A stretch of DNA of 64,000 bases, taken from the NCBI GenBank assembly GCA_028622995.1, contig JAJQJQ010000021.1, positions 2,604,001 through 2,668,000 of the forward strand, written 5' to 3'. The first letter of the stretch is position 1. Each line of letters begins with the position of its first letter. This DNA comes from Panagrolaimus kolymaensis. Lineage: Eukaryota; Nematoda; Chromadorea; Rhabditida; Panagrolaimidae. The notes beneath the pieces were generated by a model that searched no databases, was not told the origin of the DNA, and worked only from the letters and a program-made list of their open reading frames with translations. Shown here in pieces: positions 36,180-46,324 of this stretch. A program made the translations under genes and the position numbers.

Positions 36180-37740
36180 TTAAACTCAATTTAAAAATTA
36201 TGAGAAGAATATGGATCGCGTATTTATTTAGGAGTTTACAGTAATAAATTAGTAAAAAAAAGTTTTGAAAGGGTGAGAGAGAAAAGAATAAAAAAAAAAT
36301 AATGATTTAGGAAAGAAAACTATTGAAAATACCCAATAATCATAGTTTTTTTTAACAATACAAAAAAAATCAATATATGTATTTAAAAAAAACCAAATAT
36401 CTCTAGTAATGTGTAGGGAAAAATCGAAAATATAAAAGTGTAAAGTGTGTCGGCGAGTTTGCCTTATAAGAATAGCTTTGTTCCCAAATCCAAATAATCG
36501 ATAAAGGTTAATTTTATTTCCACTAACGATGGCGCCCAAAAAACAGAAACAAAATTCAAAATAGGGTTTAGACAAAAAAAGAAAAATGATGACTAAACTT
36601 TGGAGAGAAATGCTTACCAATATTACGAAATAAGGAGAATAATAAAATAAGAAAAAAAATAAGAAATCATTGACATCGCGGATCTCTAGAAAATATAACA
36701 GCGGAAAGACCCCGAAATATTTTGGAAAAAAAGGTGCTGTTTTACTAAAAATTAATGTATCCGATATTAAAAATTGCATAAAAAAATTTCATAGTTAAAA
36801 TTTGATATCCTTTTTAGAAGGTAAAAAATTATTTCATTTGTTAATGTGAGCGTTTGAACAGCTTTGGCAGCAAGTGTTTACTCAAAAGTTTGGAATACAA
36901 ATAATAGAAGAAAATACAAAAATGCGACGAGAGTTAAGAGGGATTATCAGAAACAAAAGCTATAAAAGGATAGGTATTTAAAAAAAGGAAATGTTGCTAA
37001 AAATTAACTGAGATAATTTAAAATAAAATTTAAGTAAAGAGAGAATTGCAATCGCTGTTTTTGAAAAAATTTATTTTACTAAAAAAAGATATCTTCATTT
37101 CGAATAAAAAAACTAGTCAAATTAAAAGCTTTTTTTTGAAGCTCACATGCAAGAACGAAGAGCGAAACTCTCACTTTTCATGTTAGTAGCCATAAATAAG
37201 GAAGGCCCACCAAATTCAACGTTTGGGGAGGAGCTGCTGTCTTTAGTTAATCATTCAAATAAGATTTGAAAAGTTGTGCCAGGTGCAACGAATCGCCGAT
37301 TACGAAAGAATGCTGTTAATTTTTGGGAAAGAAAATGATACAAAGAAAAACGCTAATGACTAGCGCCAAAAACGGATATATTTTTAGTCATCATTTTTAA
37401 AAGAAAGAAAGAAAAATACAAAGATTGAAAACATGGCCTTTTTGCAAACCGCTAAAGAGAAAGAGAAAAATACGGATCAAAATAAAGCGGCGTAGACGAA
37501 ATTGATTTGGAAATACACCAAAATGGAATAGACATTTTTAAAACAAAATTATATATGGAAATAAATACAATACTCCCCAGGAATATGTAGACGCATGTTT
37601 ACACACCTGTCTTAAAAAACTATCAAAGAAAAAACTTTTTTGAAATGAAAAAAAAACAAAAAATAAAAGAAACAATTTGAAAAAGTTGAATATATTCAAA
37701 TATTTATATAAAAAAAAGCAATAAAATTCAAAAATTTTTG
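36180..37740. other. Noncoding interior of the hAT element
   Basis: About 1.5 kb of A-rich sequence between the transposase start and the right subterminal block. The 176-codon frame at 36249-36779 is Phe/Ile-rich low complexity and not a credible protein. It probably contains the transposase promoter. Confidence 0.5.
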
Positions 37741-37855
37741 AAGCACCAAGCGCCGCGCCGTGCACCGGATTTCTGAAAAGCCGCGCCAAGCACCGCGCCA
37801 CGCGCCAGCCGGCGCGCGCCGGCGCGGCGCGGGTGCGGCGCGAGTAAGAACACTG
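37741..37855. repeat. hAT right terminal and subterminal repeats
   Basis: Mirror of the left end: GC-rich GCGCC-type motifs, a run rich in GGCGCG near 37810-37842, then AGTAAGAACACTG at 37843-37855. It is denser in GC than the left end. Confidence 0.8.
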
Positions 37856-37863
37856 TCGATGTT

Positions 37864-38698
37864 CAAAATGATATTAAAGGAAAAGAAGAAGCAAAAGCGT
37901 TAAAACCAAAGTAATCCATCTTCTTTTGATTTATTTTAACTGCCACATTTTTTAGCTTTTATTCGCCACCTTCAAATGATATTGGTTGTTGTTGTGAGTT
38001 TGAATAGTGGGAGAGAGAATATTTCTTTTGATTTTTAGACTTTTGGTTAAAACTTTTAATTTATCATTTTCAAGTGTCTTTAGAAGAAGTCTCAAGTGTT
38101 TTTTTCATGAAAGCAGCGAAGTTTTTTGGGTTTAGGCTTTTTCCATTTCCAGGATTTTTTACAAAACTTTTGTTGCACATATAATTTTTTTACTCTCTTT
38201 TTAAATCCAAAAATTCATTTTTCCAAAGATCATTGCCATTTTTTACATCTTTCAAATCATTTATTAAAAGCCTTGAATTTTTCATAAACGCAGTGTGCTT
38301 GATTATGTTTTCGATTTTACAATTTTCATTCTTCTTTTCCCATGACTATTTTCAGAGTCAATAAAAGTAAAGGGCTTTTTGTCAACGACCACAAAATTTG
38401 TTTTTTTCAGAGATTAAAATAAGAATAAGTTATTTTTACTTCTTTTCCACAAGCAAAAATAAAAAAGCCAAATAAAAAACTCATAAAGGAAAGAAAAGTA
38501 AAACCAATGTGGTAAAAAATAATCCTTGAAGTTTTTTTTTGTTTTTGCGGAACTCATTAATTTTGCCTTTTTTAACTCGAGTTTCTTTAAAGCTTAAAAT
38601 GGCAAAAAATAAAATGCGTTTTTGATTTAAAAAATATTAATTTCCGAAAGATAAATCTTCCATAAATTATGGATTTTTTTATTTGTAAAAAAAGAATC
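37864..38698. other. Intergenic region
   Basis: AT-rich host DNA after the transposon. No gene seen. It ends with the T-run terminator of the minus-strand tRNA gene (complement of the A run at about 38687-38693). Confidence 0.5.
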
Positions 38699-38699
38699 C

Positions 38700-38792
38700 C
38701 CAGCCAGCCGGATTCGAACCAACGACCTCTGGATTGATATTTGGTTTGAAGTGAAACCACAATCCTTCGTTCTACCACTGAACTATGGCTGG
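38700..38792 (-). tRNA. Intron-containing tRNA gene, best guess tRNA-His(GTG)
   Basis: On the minus strand the acceptor arms CCAGCCA and TGGCTGG pair fully. The D arm is GTTC/GAAC. The T arm is GTTGG-TTCGAAT-CCGGC. The A box TAGTTCAGTGG and B box GGTTCGAATCC match the RNA polymerase III consensus exactly, and a T7 terminator follows within ten bases. The anticodon region is 22 nt too long, so an intron is needed. Reading TTGTGG as the start of the loop gives anticodon GTG (His), but the anticodon stem then has only three of five pairs. A rival fold pairs GGATTG with CAATCC and TGGTTT with AAACCA inside the intron. Pol III gene: confident; identity: uncertain. Confidence 0.65.
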
Positions 38793-39802
38793 AACGTTAT
38801 CAGATTTTTTATTTTACTTTTTAACAAAATCATGTAAAAAGGGTTTATTAGTTTCGATCAAAATCTTTGTGGCAATTTTTCAGAACTTTTTCAATGCTTT
38901 CTAAAAAAATCCATGGACAATTTTAAAGTTGTCCGACTACTAATAAGCAAGGTTTTATGTTCTCCGAAATCACTTGTTTAAAAAATAAACATGCAAAGGT
39001 TGTCTTTTAAATTAATCTTTTTTAGCTTGTTGTATTTTAACCTGGCTTTTTTCTTGAAGTTCAAAAACAATTATCGAATCACAAATTTTAATTAAGCTTA
39101 ATAGGCGCCAATATTTTCCAAGTCTATCAAAGAACTGGTGATTGTTTTTTTTAATTTTAGAATATGCTTATTACACATTTTTAAAGATATTTGGATGCAC
39201 TTTAAAATGCATTTTTTTATTTTGAAACTCGATACTTTTAAGAAATTATTAAGTTTTTGGTCATTTTAACTTTCTTGTTTTAAACAAAAATCAAAGCAAA
39301 AAACACGCTGCTGCATCTGCAGATAAAAATATTAACCATTAGTTATTTTTGTTATTGCTTATATATTTTATCTTATCTTCTGCCATAGAAATATTTACAA
39401 AAACTTTGAATGACCTCTTAAAATTTTCCATTTTACTAAACGAGGACTGCGCCATTTATTTTTTTATGTCCTCAAATAGCTTGAAAAAATAAAGTTATCG
39501 AGTTAAACCTCTCTTTTTCTCATTCTTAAAAAGTTGTGAAAATAACTCAACAAAATAAGGCAATGCAATAAAATTCCATTAATCTCTACTTCTTTTTTTG
39601 TTTTTTGCTTTTTTTCTTACCCTTTTAATTTTATTTTTTTCAATTTAGTCTCAAACTATTTTTTTGACGCCATGCCTACTTTTTTTATTATCTTTTTTAA
39701 ATCAATGATGTTTTTTTTCATTTATTTTTTGGGTTCAAATATTTATAAGCAAATGAGAAGAATGATTGTGAGAAACTAAAATAAGGCTTATATTTTTGTT
39801 AT
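38793..39802. other. Intergenic region
   Basis: AT-rich, rich in T and A runs. No exon, repeat or RNA gene recognised. Confidence 0.5.
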
Positions 39803-40057
39803 TATTATCCTGAAGATCTACCAACAGCTAGTGTTGTCATTGCTTTTCATAATGAAGGATGGTCACCATTGCTTCGAACCGTTCATTCTGTGCTCAAGCG
39901 TTCTGATTCAAAATATCTCAAAGAAATTATTTTAGTTGATGATTTCAGTGATAAAGGTATGCTTATATGATGTTATTGCAGCTCTCATTTACTGATGATT
40001 TTTTCAGATCATTTGAAAGAAAAACTCAATTATTGCATCAAACAATTCAATGGTATT
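39803..40057 (+). pseudogene. Copied fragment of the GalNAc-transferase gene
   Basis: About 255 bp match the complement of about 28845-29097, apparently without differences. The copy contains the end of one exon (from [16 protein letters not shown] to SDKG), the intron, and the start of the next exon ([17 protein letters not shown]). Because the intron is included, this is a DNA-level copy and not a retrocopy. It is inverted relative to the source and ends abruptly on both sides. Confidence 0.9.
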
Positions 40058-40802
40058 GTATTCGAAAAACAAACACTTATTTTTTATTCTAGTAAGCTTT
40101 CCTTACAAAAATTTCGGAATTTAAAAATATAAACATTATGGAACCAATTTTGTCAACTCAGACTTGCTCTTTTTAATAACCGCCATTTATTACTATGTGC
40201 TTAAATATTATAAGTATTAATATCATTAGCTAAATGCTATGGTAGTAGTAAAAAATAAATTGTTAAAAAAACTATGTATTTCTTTTCTTCTCCACCAAAA
40301 AATGAAAAAAATATTTCGCTTTGTGAGTTTATAATTCAATCCAAAAAAGAGGGAAAATAGTTTTAAGAATAAACAGTTGCCACTTGGCTTTACCTTAAAA
40401 ATCATAAACTGTAATAAAAAGCTCTTTAAATTTTTTTAAACTATTAGCTAATAGCTATGGAAGAAAAATTCAACTAAACAAATTAGGAAAAATGGCGAAC
40501 CAAAGAAATTTATTCATAAAATCATAGGCTAAATTTTTTTAAAGCCGCCGCTGAACTGGGTGTATCAAAAAACAGTTTCTGTAGTTTAAAAAAAAGATTT
40601 CTCCACGTTTATTGACTTAATTTTTATCAAAGATTTCCCCACTTTTATTGACTTCATGATTAACAACTTTTATTGTATCCAAAAAAAGAATTCCAGACGT
40701 TTATTGAGTTACATCGAACCCAGTTCCCTCCTTTTTATTTGTTTTATTTCTCCATTATATGATTTCCTTGTTTTTATTGAATTTTTGAAAAATAAAGCTT
40801 TA

Positions 40803-40824
40803 ATTGCTCTCTTACGAGAGCAAT
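40803..40824. repeat. Perfect 9-bp hairpin
   Basis: ATTGCTCTC and GAGAGCAAT pair around a TTAC loop. The right arm is followed by AAAATC, so it is not a terminator. Role unknown. Confidence 0.6.
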
Positions 40825-41510
40825 AAAATCTCTTCACAACCCTATCCATGGATAGCTAAATATTTAAAAGTATCATAGTTTTTATGCAAATTTCCAAATG
40901 TTACCCTTCGTTAGCCAAAATTAGAATAGCTAAAAATGGCGTGGTCCGAAAATTAAAAAAAAATGGAAAAAATCAAAATTTTTATGCAAATTTTCAAATG
41001 TTACCTTTCGTAGGCCAAAAAAAAGAATAATTAAAAAATTAGTAAAAAATAGATAGTACTAGGATCTATAAATTGCATAAAACATATCGTGTATCTTTTA
41101 GTATATTTGGTGTCTTCGGTTATATCGGGTACATAACTATAATAACGATTTCAAAAATTTCTAATATTTGGTTAAATTTTAACTTTCGTACGTTTTCATA
41201 AGCCTTTGTAGCTGTTATTAACTTTTTTGTAAGCCTTTGAAAGCTTTTTCCCTTTCCCTTGTAACAAAGCATGCATGCATCATGCGAGGGACGGACGCAC
41301 GCATGGATGGAGAAAAAAGTGGGTGACAGAATTTTGAAAGATTTGAATTACGAAATTTTTTTTTAACTATACTGTTTGACTGGATATTGTTAATTCGACT
41401 ATCCGAAACCCGATTCTCTAAGCAGAAAAAAAAATGGGAAGGAAACCTTACGCAGAAAGCGGACCACAAGTTGAAAAAGTGATGCCTTGCGTCAACGAAA
41501 ACCCAGTTCG

Positions 41511-41546
41511 CGCCAGCCACCGAAGCATTCGCAGCGGTGGCTGGCG
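41511..41546. repeat. GC-rich 12-bp perfect hairpin
   Basis: CGCCAGCCACCG and CGGTGGCTGGCG pair around a 12-nt loop (41523-41534). Its GC content is far above the surrounding DNA. Confidence 0.7.
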
Positions 41547-42145
41547 CCAATGATTTTGAAATTGTAAATAACGTAAGCTTTTGAAATGGAGGATTAATTT
41601 GTATTATATAATAACTGTAAATGTGCTTTTTTAATGTAATAAATTTCAACGGTACAGTATTTTCTAACTCTTTCATTTTTTATAAATAAAGTTTTTGTTA
41701 TAAGACTGACTAGTAATTTTTTAAAGATACATTCTAAATCCCGAATTCATTTTAATGCTTTACTTGAAAAAAGAACAAAGGTATTAAAAGAGAAAGCATA
41801 TTTAATAACAAAAAAGAGATTGTTTGAATTTTTCTATCCACACAATTCATGCTTTGCTACTATCGTTCTTGTCACCCTTTTTTATGTTCGTTTCATCCTT
41901 TAAAGTTTTCCAACTAACTTTGAATCCTAAACTTTCTCCCTTTTTTACATTGGTAGCATTCATAAGTTTCTGTTTTACATTTTGTTTATCACAAATTTCA
42001 TCTAAAAATTTACCCGAAATTGCCATAAAATATTATTCATTCACTTTTCCTCTTTGATTGAATCAACAAATTCATTTCTCTTCATTTTTTCCATTCGTGC
42101 TCGGTTGTGCTAAATTGTCGTCGTTCATCAATTAAAAAAAAGAAA

Positions 42146-43621
42146 ATGCCTGAAGAAAATTTAGAAAATGAACTTGGTATTCGTGCTGGTGCATTCATCG
42201 ATTCACCCAAAGCTGTTTATGTCATTGATCAAATGCTTGGAGAAGGTATGTTTTTTTTGATAATTTACTATGGCTTTATTATTTTTTTTACTTTTTAGGT
42301 GGCTTCGGTGCAGTGTATTTGGTACATGATGAAAAAAACAAGGTATTACAGTATGCTCTCAAAGTTGAAAAGAAGCTAGATAAACGACGTCATTCAAAGC
42401 TAAAAATGGAGGTATAAATTTTCACAAAGTTATTAGATATTGGTTTTTTTTTGGTGGGAATTATCTTTTGCTTTTGATCGCTGAAAGAGTGAGACACGTT
42501 GGCGGCATATGGTTGAACGCATTTGCGAAGCTTCATCCTAAAAAGTGGCTCTTTTTTTACTTTTTGGTTGTTCGCTGCTTTTATCCTTGCTTATTTTTAT
42601 TGTTCTGTTGCTTCCAACATTGGAAGTTATAATAACCTAGCAACCGCGAAGATATTTTTGTATTTTTTCTTTATAACTAATGTTATTCATTTTTCAGATA
42701 GCAATCCTCAAAGCTGTCAAAGAATTCAAAGGCATATCCGACAAAGACAATGAACGCTTTATGAGACATTATACTGATATCGTTGATCGAGGAAAAAAGG
42801 AGAAATATTTCTTTTTGGTCATGGAACTTGTTGGCAAATCTCTTGCTGATATAAAAGCAATACTTCCACTCAAAATATTCTCAATTGGAACAGGTCTTGG
42901 TGTTGCTCATCAATGTTTGGAAGCAGTGGAAGGTTTACATGGTGCTGGATATATCCATCGGGTTTGCTTTCTTGCTTTTTGTGATACTTTTTTTCCTTTT
43001 AACTTGACAAATTTTTAGGATTTGAAACCTGCTAATTATGCTTGTGGTCCTGGTTCAAAGTCTCATACAATTTACGTTCTGGATTTTGGTATCGCTCGAA
43101 TGTTCAAGAAAATTACTGAATCTGGTTCACTCGAAGTTAAAGCTCCTCGACAAAGTGTTGGCTTCAAAGGCACCATACGTTTTGCCTCATTAGCATGTCA
43201 TAAGAATACTGAAATGGGACCAAAAGGTACAAGCATATTTTTCATCTGAACTTATTAATCGCATTAGTTTTTAGACGATTGTGAATCATGGGTGTATCTT
43301 TTACTCGATTTGGTTCAAATGCAAGGTCTTCCATGGCGCCGTTTATCTGATCGAAATGAAGTCAAAAAAGTTAAAGAAGATTGCCGAAAAGAACGTCGTG
43401 GTGAATTATTTGCTGATCTTGAATGTCGTGAAGAATTTTCATCCATCCTTGAATATGTCGACAACTTAACTTATTCTGACAGAATCGATTATACTTATAT
43501 TTATGAAACTTTGAAGCTTGTAAGTTTTGTTCCTTTCACAAACTCATTTTAACAATCATTTCATTTTCAGGCAGGAAACATTTGCAAAGTGAATCTTGAT
43601 GATCCTTATGATTGGGAATAA
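42146..43621 (+). CDS. Tau-tubulin-kinase-like (CK1 group) protein kinase
   Basis: Six exons: 42146-42245, 42299-42411, 42698-42961, 43019-43226, 43275-43519 and 43571-43621, in frame to 326 residues. Kinase motifs: GEGGFGAVY, the ATP Lys in YALKVEKK, VMELVGKSLADI, HRDLKPANYA, VLDFGIAR, and the CK1-type FKGTIRFASLACH in place of APE, then DDCESWVYLLLD. This is the signature of the TTBK/TTBKL branch, greatly expanded in nematodes and often male-germline expressed in C. elegans. The protein is little more than the kinase domain, which is usual for that expansion. All splice sites are canonical and no lesions are seen, in contrast to the genes at 25-32 kb. Substrates unknown. Confidence 0.95.
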
Positions 43622-44073
43622 ATGAAATGATCTCATGGATACTTTTATGCTACTAAACTTAATATTTGATCAATTGTCACTTCTCTCTATTTTTTGTATT
43701 GTATTTATATTGTATTTGTATTGTATTTAAGTAATAGCTAATAAATTTTAAGGAACAAAATTGTGATTCATGCGTTATTGATGAAATATTGAGAAAGAAC
43801 AATATCTGTTTTGGATTTAGCTGTTATTAAATTGGATTTTTAGTTCGACGTTTTCTTGTTGGTGTTAAAGATAAGGTGATGGCTTTAAAATCAGCGATAA
43901 CGACATTTTTATTTTCTTTTTTCTATTCATTGATTTGGTAACAATTATAGCGGAATGCCCTCAAATTTGATAGTATGAAAATCAATATTGGCATGTTACT
44001 TGCATTTTTTCTTTCTTCATTATTCTTTCACTTTTTTTGTTGCTCCCTTTTTCACAAAACTTTGCTCACATTT
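43622..44073. other. Intergenic region
   Basis: 3' UTR of the TTBK-like kinase (TAATAAA near 43740) and promoter of the tyrosine kinase. The hydrophobic upstream extension of the next gene's frame (from about 43976) is probably untranslated. Confidence 0.5.
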
Positions 44074-45988
44074 ATGTCGTCATCATTCACTCCATCATCG
44101 AGAGGAAACTCAACAAATGATTTTCCACCACCAATATTTGAAGCTGTTCTAAGTTCATCATATTATCATGGGTTTATACCCCGTAAAGATATTGAACCAT
44201 TGCTCATGGATGAAGGAGATTTTTTGTTAAGAAAATCGGAACAAAATGGCAATATTATTTTAGCTTTAGCTGTTCGATCCAAATCTGCTGTTAAACATTT
44301 TATTGTCAATCAAGATAAAGATCAATACTATTTTGAATCACATTGTGTAAGTTTCCTTTATTATTATGGGTTTTTAATGGGATTAAAAAACTTTGTTTTG
44401 CTTTTATTAGTTGCTAAACCTTTTAATCATCCAGTTTGGATTTGAAACAAATTAATTGTAGTTAGTTGAGCTTTATCTAACCACTGGAGCTGATCCATTT
44501 TTTCAACTGCTGTGCCTATAGGAACTTATGTTCATTTACATCTTTTATATTTATTGTTTTCAGGAAAAATCTCTTATTGATTTAATTCTTTGGCATTTAA
44601 GAACAAAGACTCCCATCTCCAAAGCATCAGGAGCTTTATTGAAGGTGGCCGTTGAACGGCCTGAATGGATGATAAATCATGATTCAATCAAGCTTGGTAA
44701 AAAAATTGGTGAAGGTGCATTTGGTATGTTTTCTTTTGGGAATGGTTGGGTCTTTTAACAAATCTTGATGTTTTTAGGTGATGTATTAATGGCTAATATA
44801 AAGTCTGAGAAGGGTGAAATTTCTGTTGCTGTTAAAACTATGAGAGGGGAAGTATCTCGTGATTCAAGAATGGAATTTATGAATGAAGCCAGACTTATGA
44901 GGTATGATTTTATCGATTGGGTTATCTGATTTTTTGTTAGCTGATTATGTAAACTTATTGGCATTTGATTTTTTGGAATCTTTTATTTACTATCTGGCTA
45001 AAATGCTTTTCCTTTGTCTGATTTGGGGATCTTTTAATTTCAAAATACGACAATCGAAGTTCTCAAGCACTTCTAATGCATTTAAAACCTTTCTCAAATT
45101 TCTTCTATTATTCAATTTTCAGAAAATTTCGACATGAGCATTTAGTTCAATTATTGGGAATAGCAGTACATGAACAACCGTTGATGCTGGTGATGGAACT
45201 ATGCCTTGGTGGAAGTATTTTATCGTATCTGAGAAAGAACAAAGTAAGTCTTTTCCTTAATTTTTATTATCTTTATCATCCTCCATTTTTAGGGCAAAAC
45301 AACCTTGGAAACTAAGATGCGTTTTGTTCTTGAAGCATCAAGTGGTTTAGCATATTTGGAAGAAAAAAGCTGTATTCATCGTAAGCACTTGTTTTATTAA
45401 CCCTTGTATTTGTTTTTCTATTAATGGATACGACTTTAGGAGATATTGCTGCTCGGAATTGTTTGCTAACAGAAAAGAATATTCTCAAAATAAGCGATTT
45501 TGGAATGAGCTCTGAACGAAAAGAAATAACTGATGAAAAATTTGATAAAGTTCCAATCAAATGGTTAGCACCTGAAACAATTCAAAAGCAGATTTATTCA
45601 GCTAAAACGTGAGTTGGTTTTTCTATTTGCTGAATAACTACTACAAGTCTTTCACTACCACGTTAATTATTTGGTTTTTTAGTGATGTGTGGTCTTATGG
45701 TGTCTTGTGTTACGGTAATTTTGCTTTGTTTCTTATTCACCAAAATTTATCCATCTTTTTTCAGAAGTTTATGCAGATGGTAGTGAACCTTATCCTGGAC
45801 TGACCATGATGGAAACATTGAAGAAAATCGTGAAAGAAGATTATCGGATGAAAATGCCAAAAGATACTCCATCAGCTGTTTGTTCATTGGTTACAGAATG
45901 CTGGACTAAAGAGCCATTACTTCGTCCAACATTTTCAAAAATCTATGATGTTCTTTCAAAGGAATACAGAAAAAAAAGTTCCAAATGA
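44074..45988 (+). CDS. SH2-domain tyrosine kinase of the Fer type, short nematode form
   Basis: Eight exons: 44074-44346, 44564-44723, 44778-44901, 45123-45243, 45293-45380, 45440-45608, 45683-45714 and 45765-45988, in frame to 396 residues. SH2 domain: YYHGFIPRKDIEPLL, phosphotyrosine-binding GDFLLRKSE, KHFIV. Tyrosine kinase: GEGAFGDVL, VAVKTM, MNEARLM, LVMELCLGGSIL, HRDIAARNCLL (the tyrosine-kinase catalytic loop), ISDFGMS, VPIKWLAPE, DVWSYGVL, RPTFSKIY. No F-BAR part, as in the many short Fer-like kinases of worms. An upstream ATG near 43976 would add a hydrophobic leader; 44074 is preferred. The last residues SSK and the stop lie in a segment copied from the MSP gene (from 45981), so the native C-terminus has been replaced. 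Confidence 0.93.
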
Positions 45989-46297
45989 TTTTGCTGGACG
46001 TCGAATTCGTGTGGTTGCTGAAAATTTATTATTTCCAAATGGTTTCGCTCCAATTCCAACAACTCAAAAGCAAATTAATATTATTGGAAAGAAAATATTT
46101 GCTACAACAATCACCAATGCTCCATTAACTCGAGTTTATACCAAATTCAATCTTCTTCCACGTGTTCCTGATTTAAACTTAATCCAGCTCGTAAAAATAC
46201 TGCTACTCAAGCATTCGTTGTTTGAATATTTTTGTTTATTGTAATTGTAATAGTATGGATGTGTGATTGAATAAAGTTGTTTAATTTATATTTGTTA
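45981..46297 (+). pseudogene. Inverted copy of the MSP-gene 3' end, fused to the tyrosine kinase
   Basis: From CCAAATGATTTTGC onward about 315 bp match the complement of about 25360-25680, with few differences (one missing Leu codon, one C/G change). It carries the last third of the MSP protein, the poly(A) signal TTGAATAAAG and some flank. In the kinase frame its TGA at 45986-45988 serves as stop, so the copy now supplies the kinase with stop, 3' UTR and probably the poly(A) site. Confidence 0.9.
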
Positions 46298-46324
46298 ATG
46301 TAAGATTATTGTTGTAAATAGAAA

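Larger units (their letters stand above)
32842..37855 (-). mobile_element. hAT DNA transposon, apparently full length (5,014 bp)
   Basis: The ends are inverted: CAGTGTTCTTACT starts at 32842 and its exact complement ends at 37855. Both are flanked by a perfect 8-bp duplication TCGATGTT (32834-32841 and 37856-37863), the target length of hAT elements. Just inside each end lies a GC-rich block built from variants of GCGCCAAGCGCC and GCGCCACGCGCC (about 32867-32972 and 37741-37842), which stands out against the AT-rich host. The transposase gene reads on the minus strand. An exact target duplication and matching tips suggest a recent insertion. Confidence 0.95.
40058..42145. other. Intergenic region with small repeats and hairpins
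   Basis: No gene recognised. It holds TTTATTGA(C/G)TT motifs at about 40600-40710, a 9-bp hairpin at 40803-40824, a 60-bp imperfect direct repeat (about 40879-40937 and 40979-41037, both starting TTTTTATGCAAATTT), and a GC-rich 12-bp hairpin at 41511-41546. The 152-codon minus frame over 41218-41676 shows no domain. The final 300 bp would be the promoter of the TTBK-like kinase. Confidence 0.45.

Noticed and set aside
36249..36779. 176-codon frame inside the hAT element
   Set aside because: Phe/Ile-rich low complexity, unlike any accessory transposon protein. The transposase lies elsewhere in the element.
41218..41676. 152-codon minus-strand frame
   Set aside because: No recognisable motif. 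It spans the GC-rich hairpin and several low-complexity runs.
45981..46244. A second MSP-domain gene
   Set aside because: It contains only the last third of the domain, matches 25.4-25.7 kb almost exactly and has no start of its own. It is a copied fragment.
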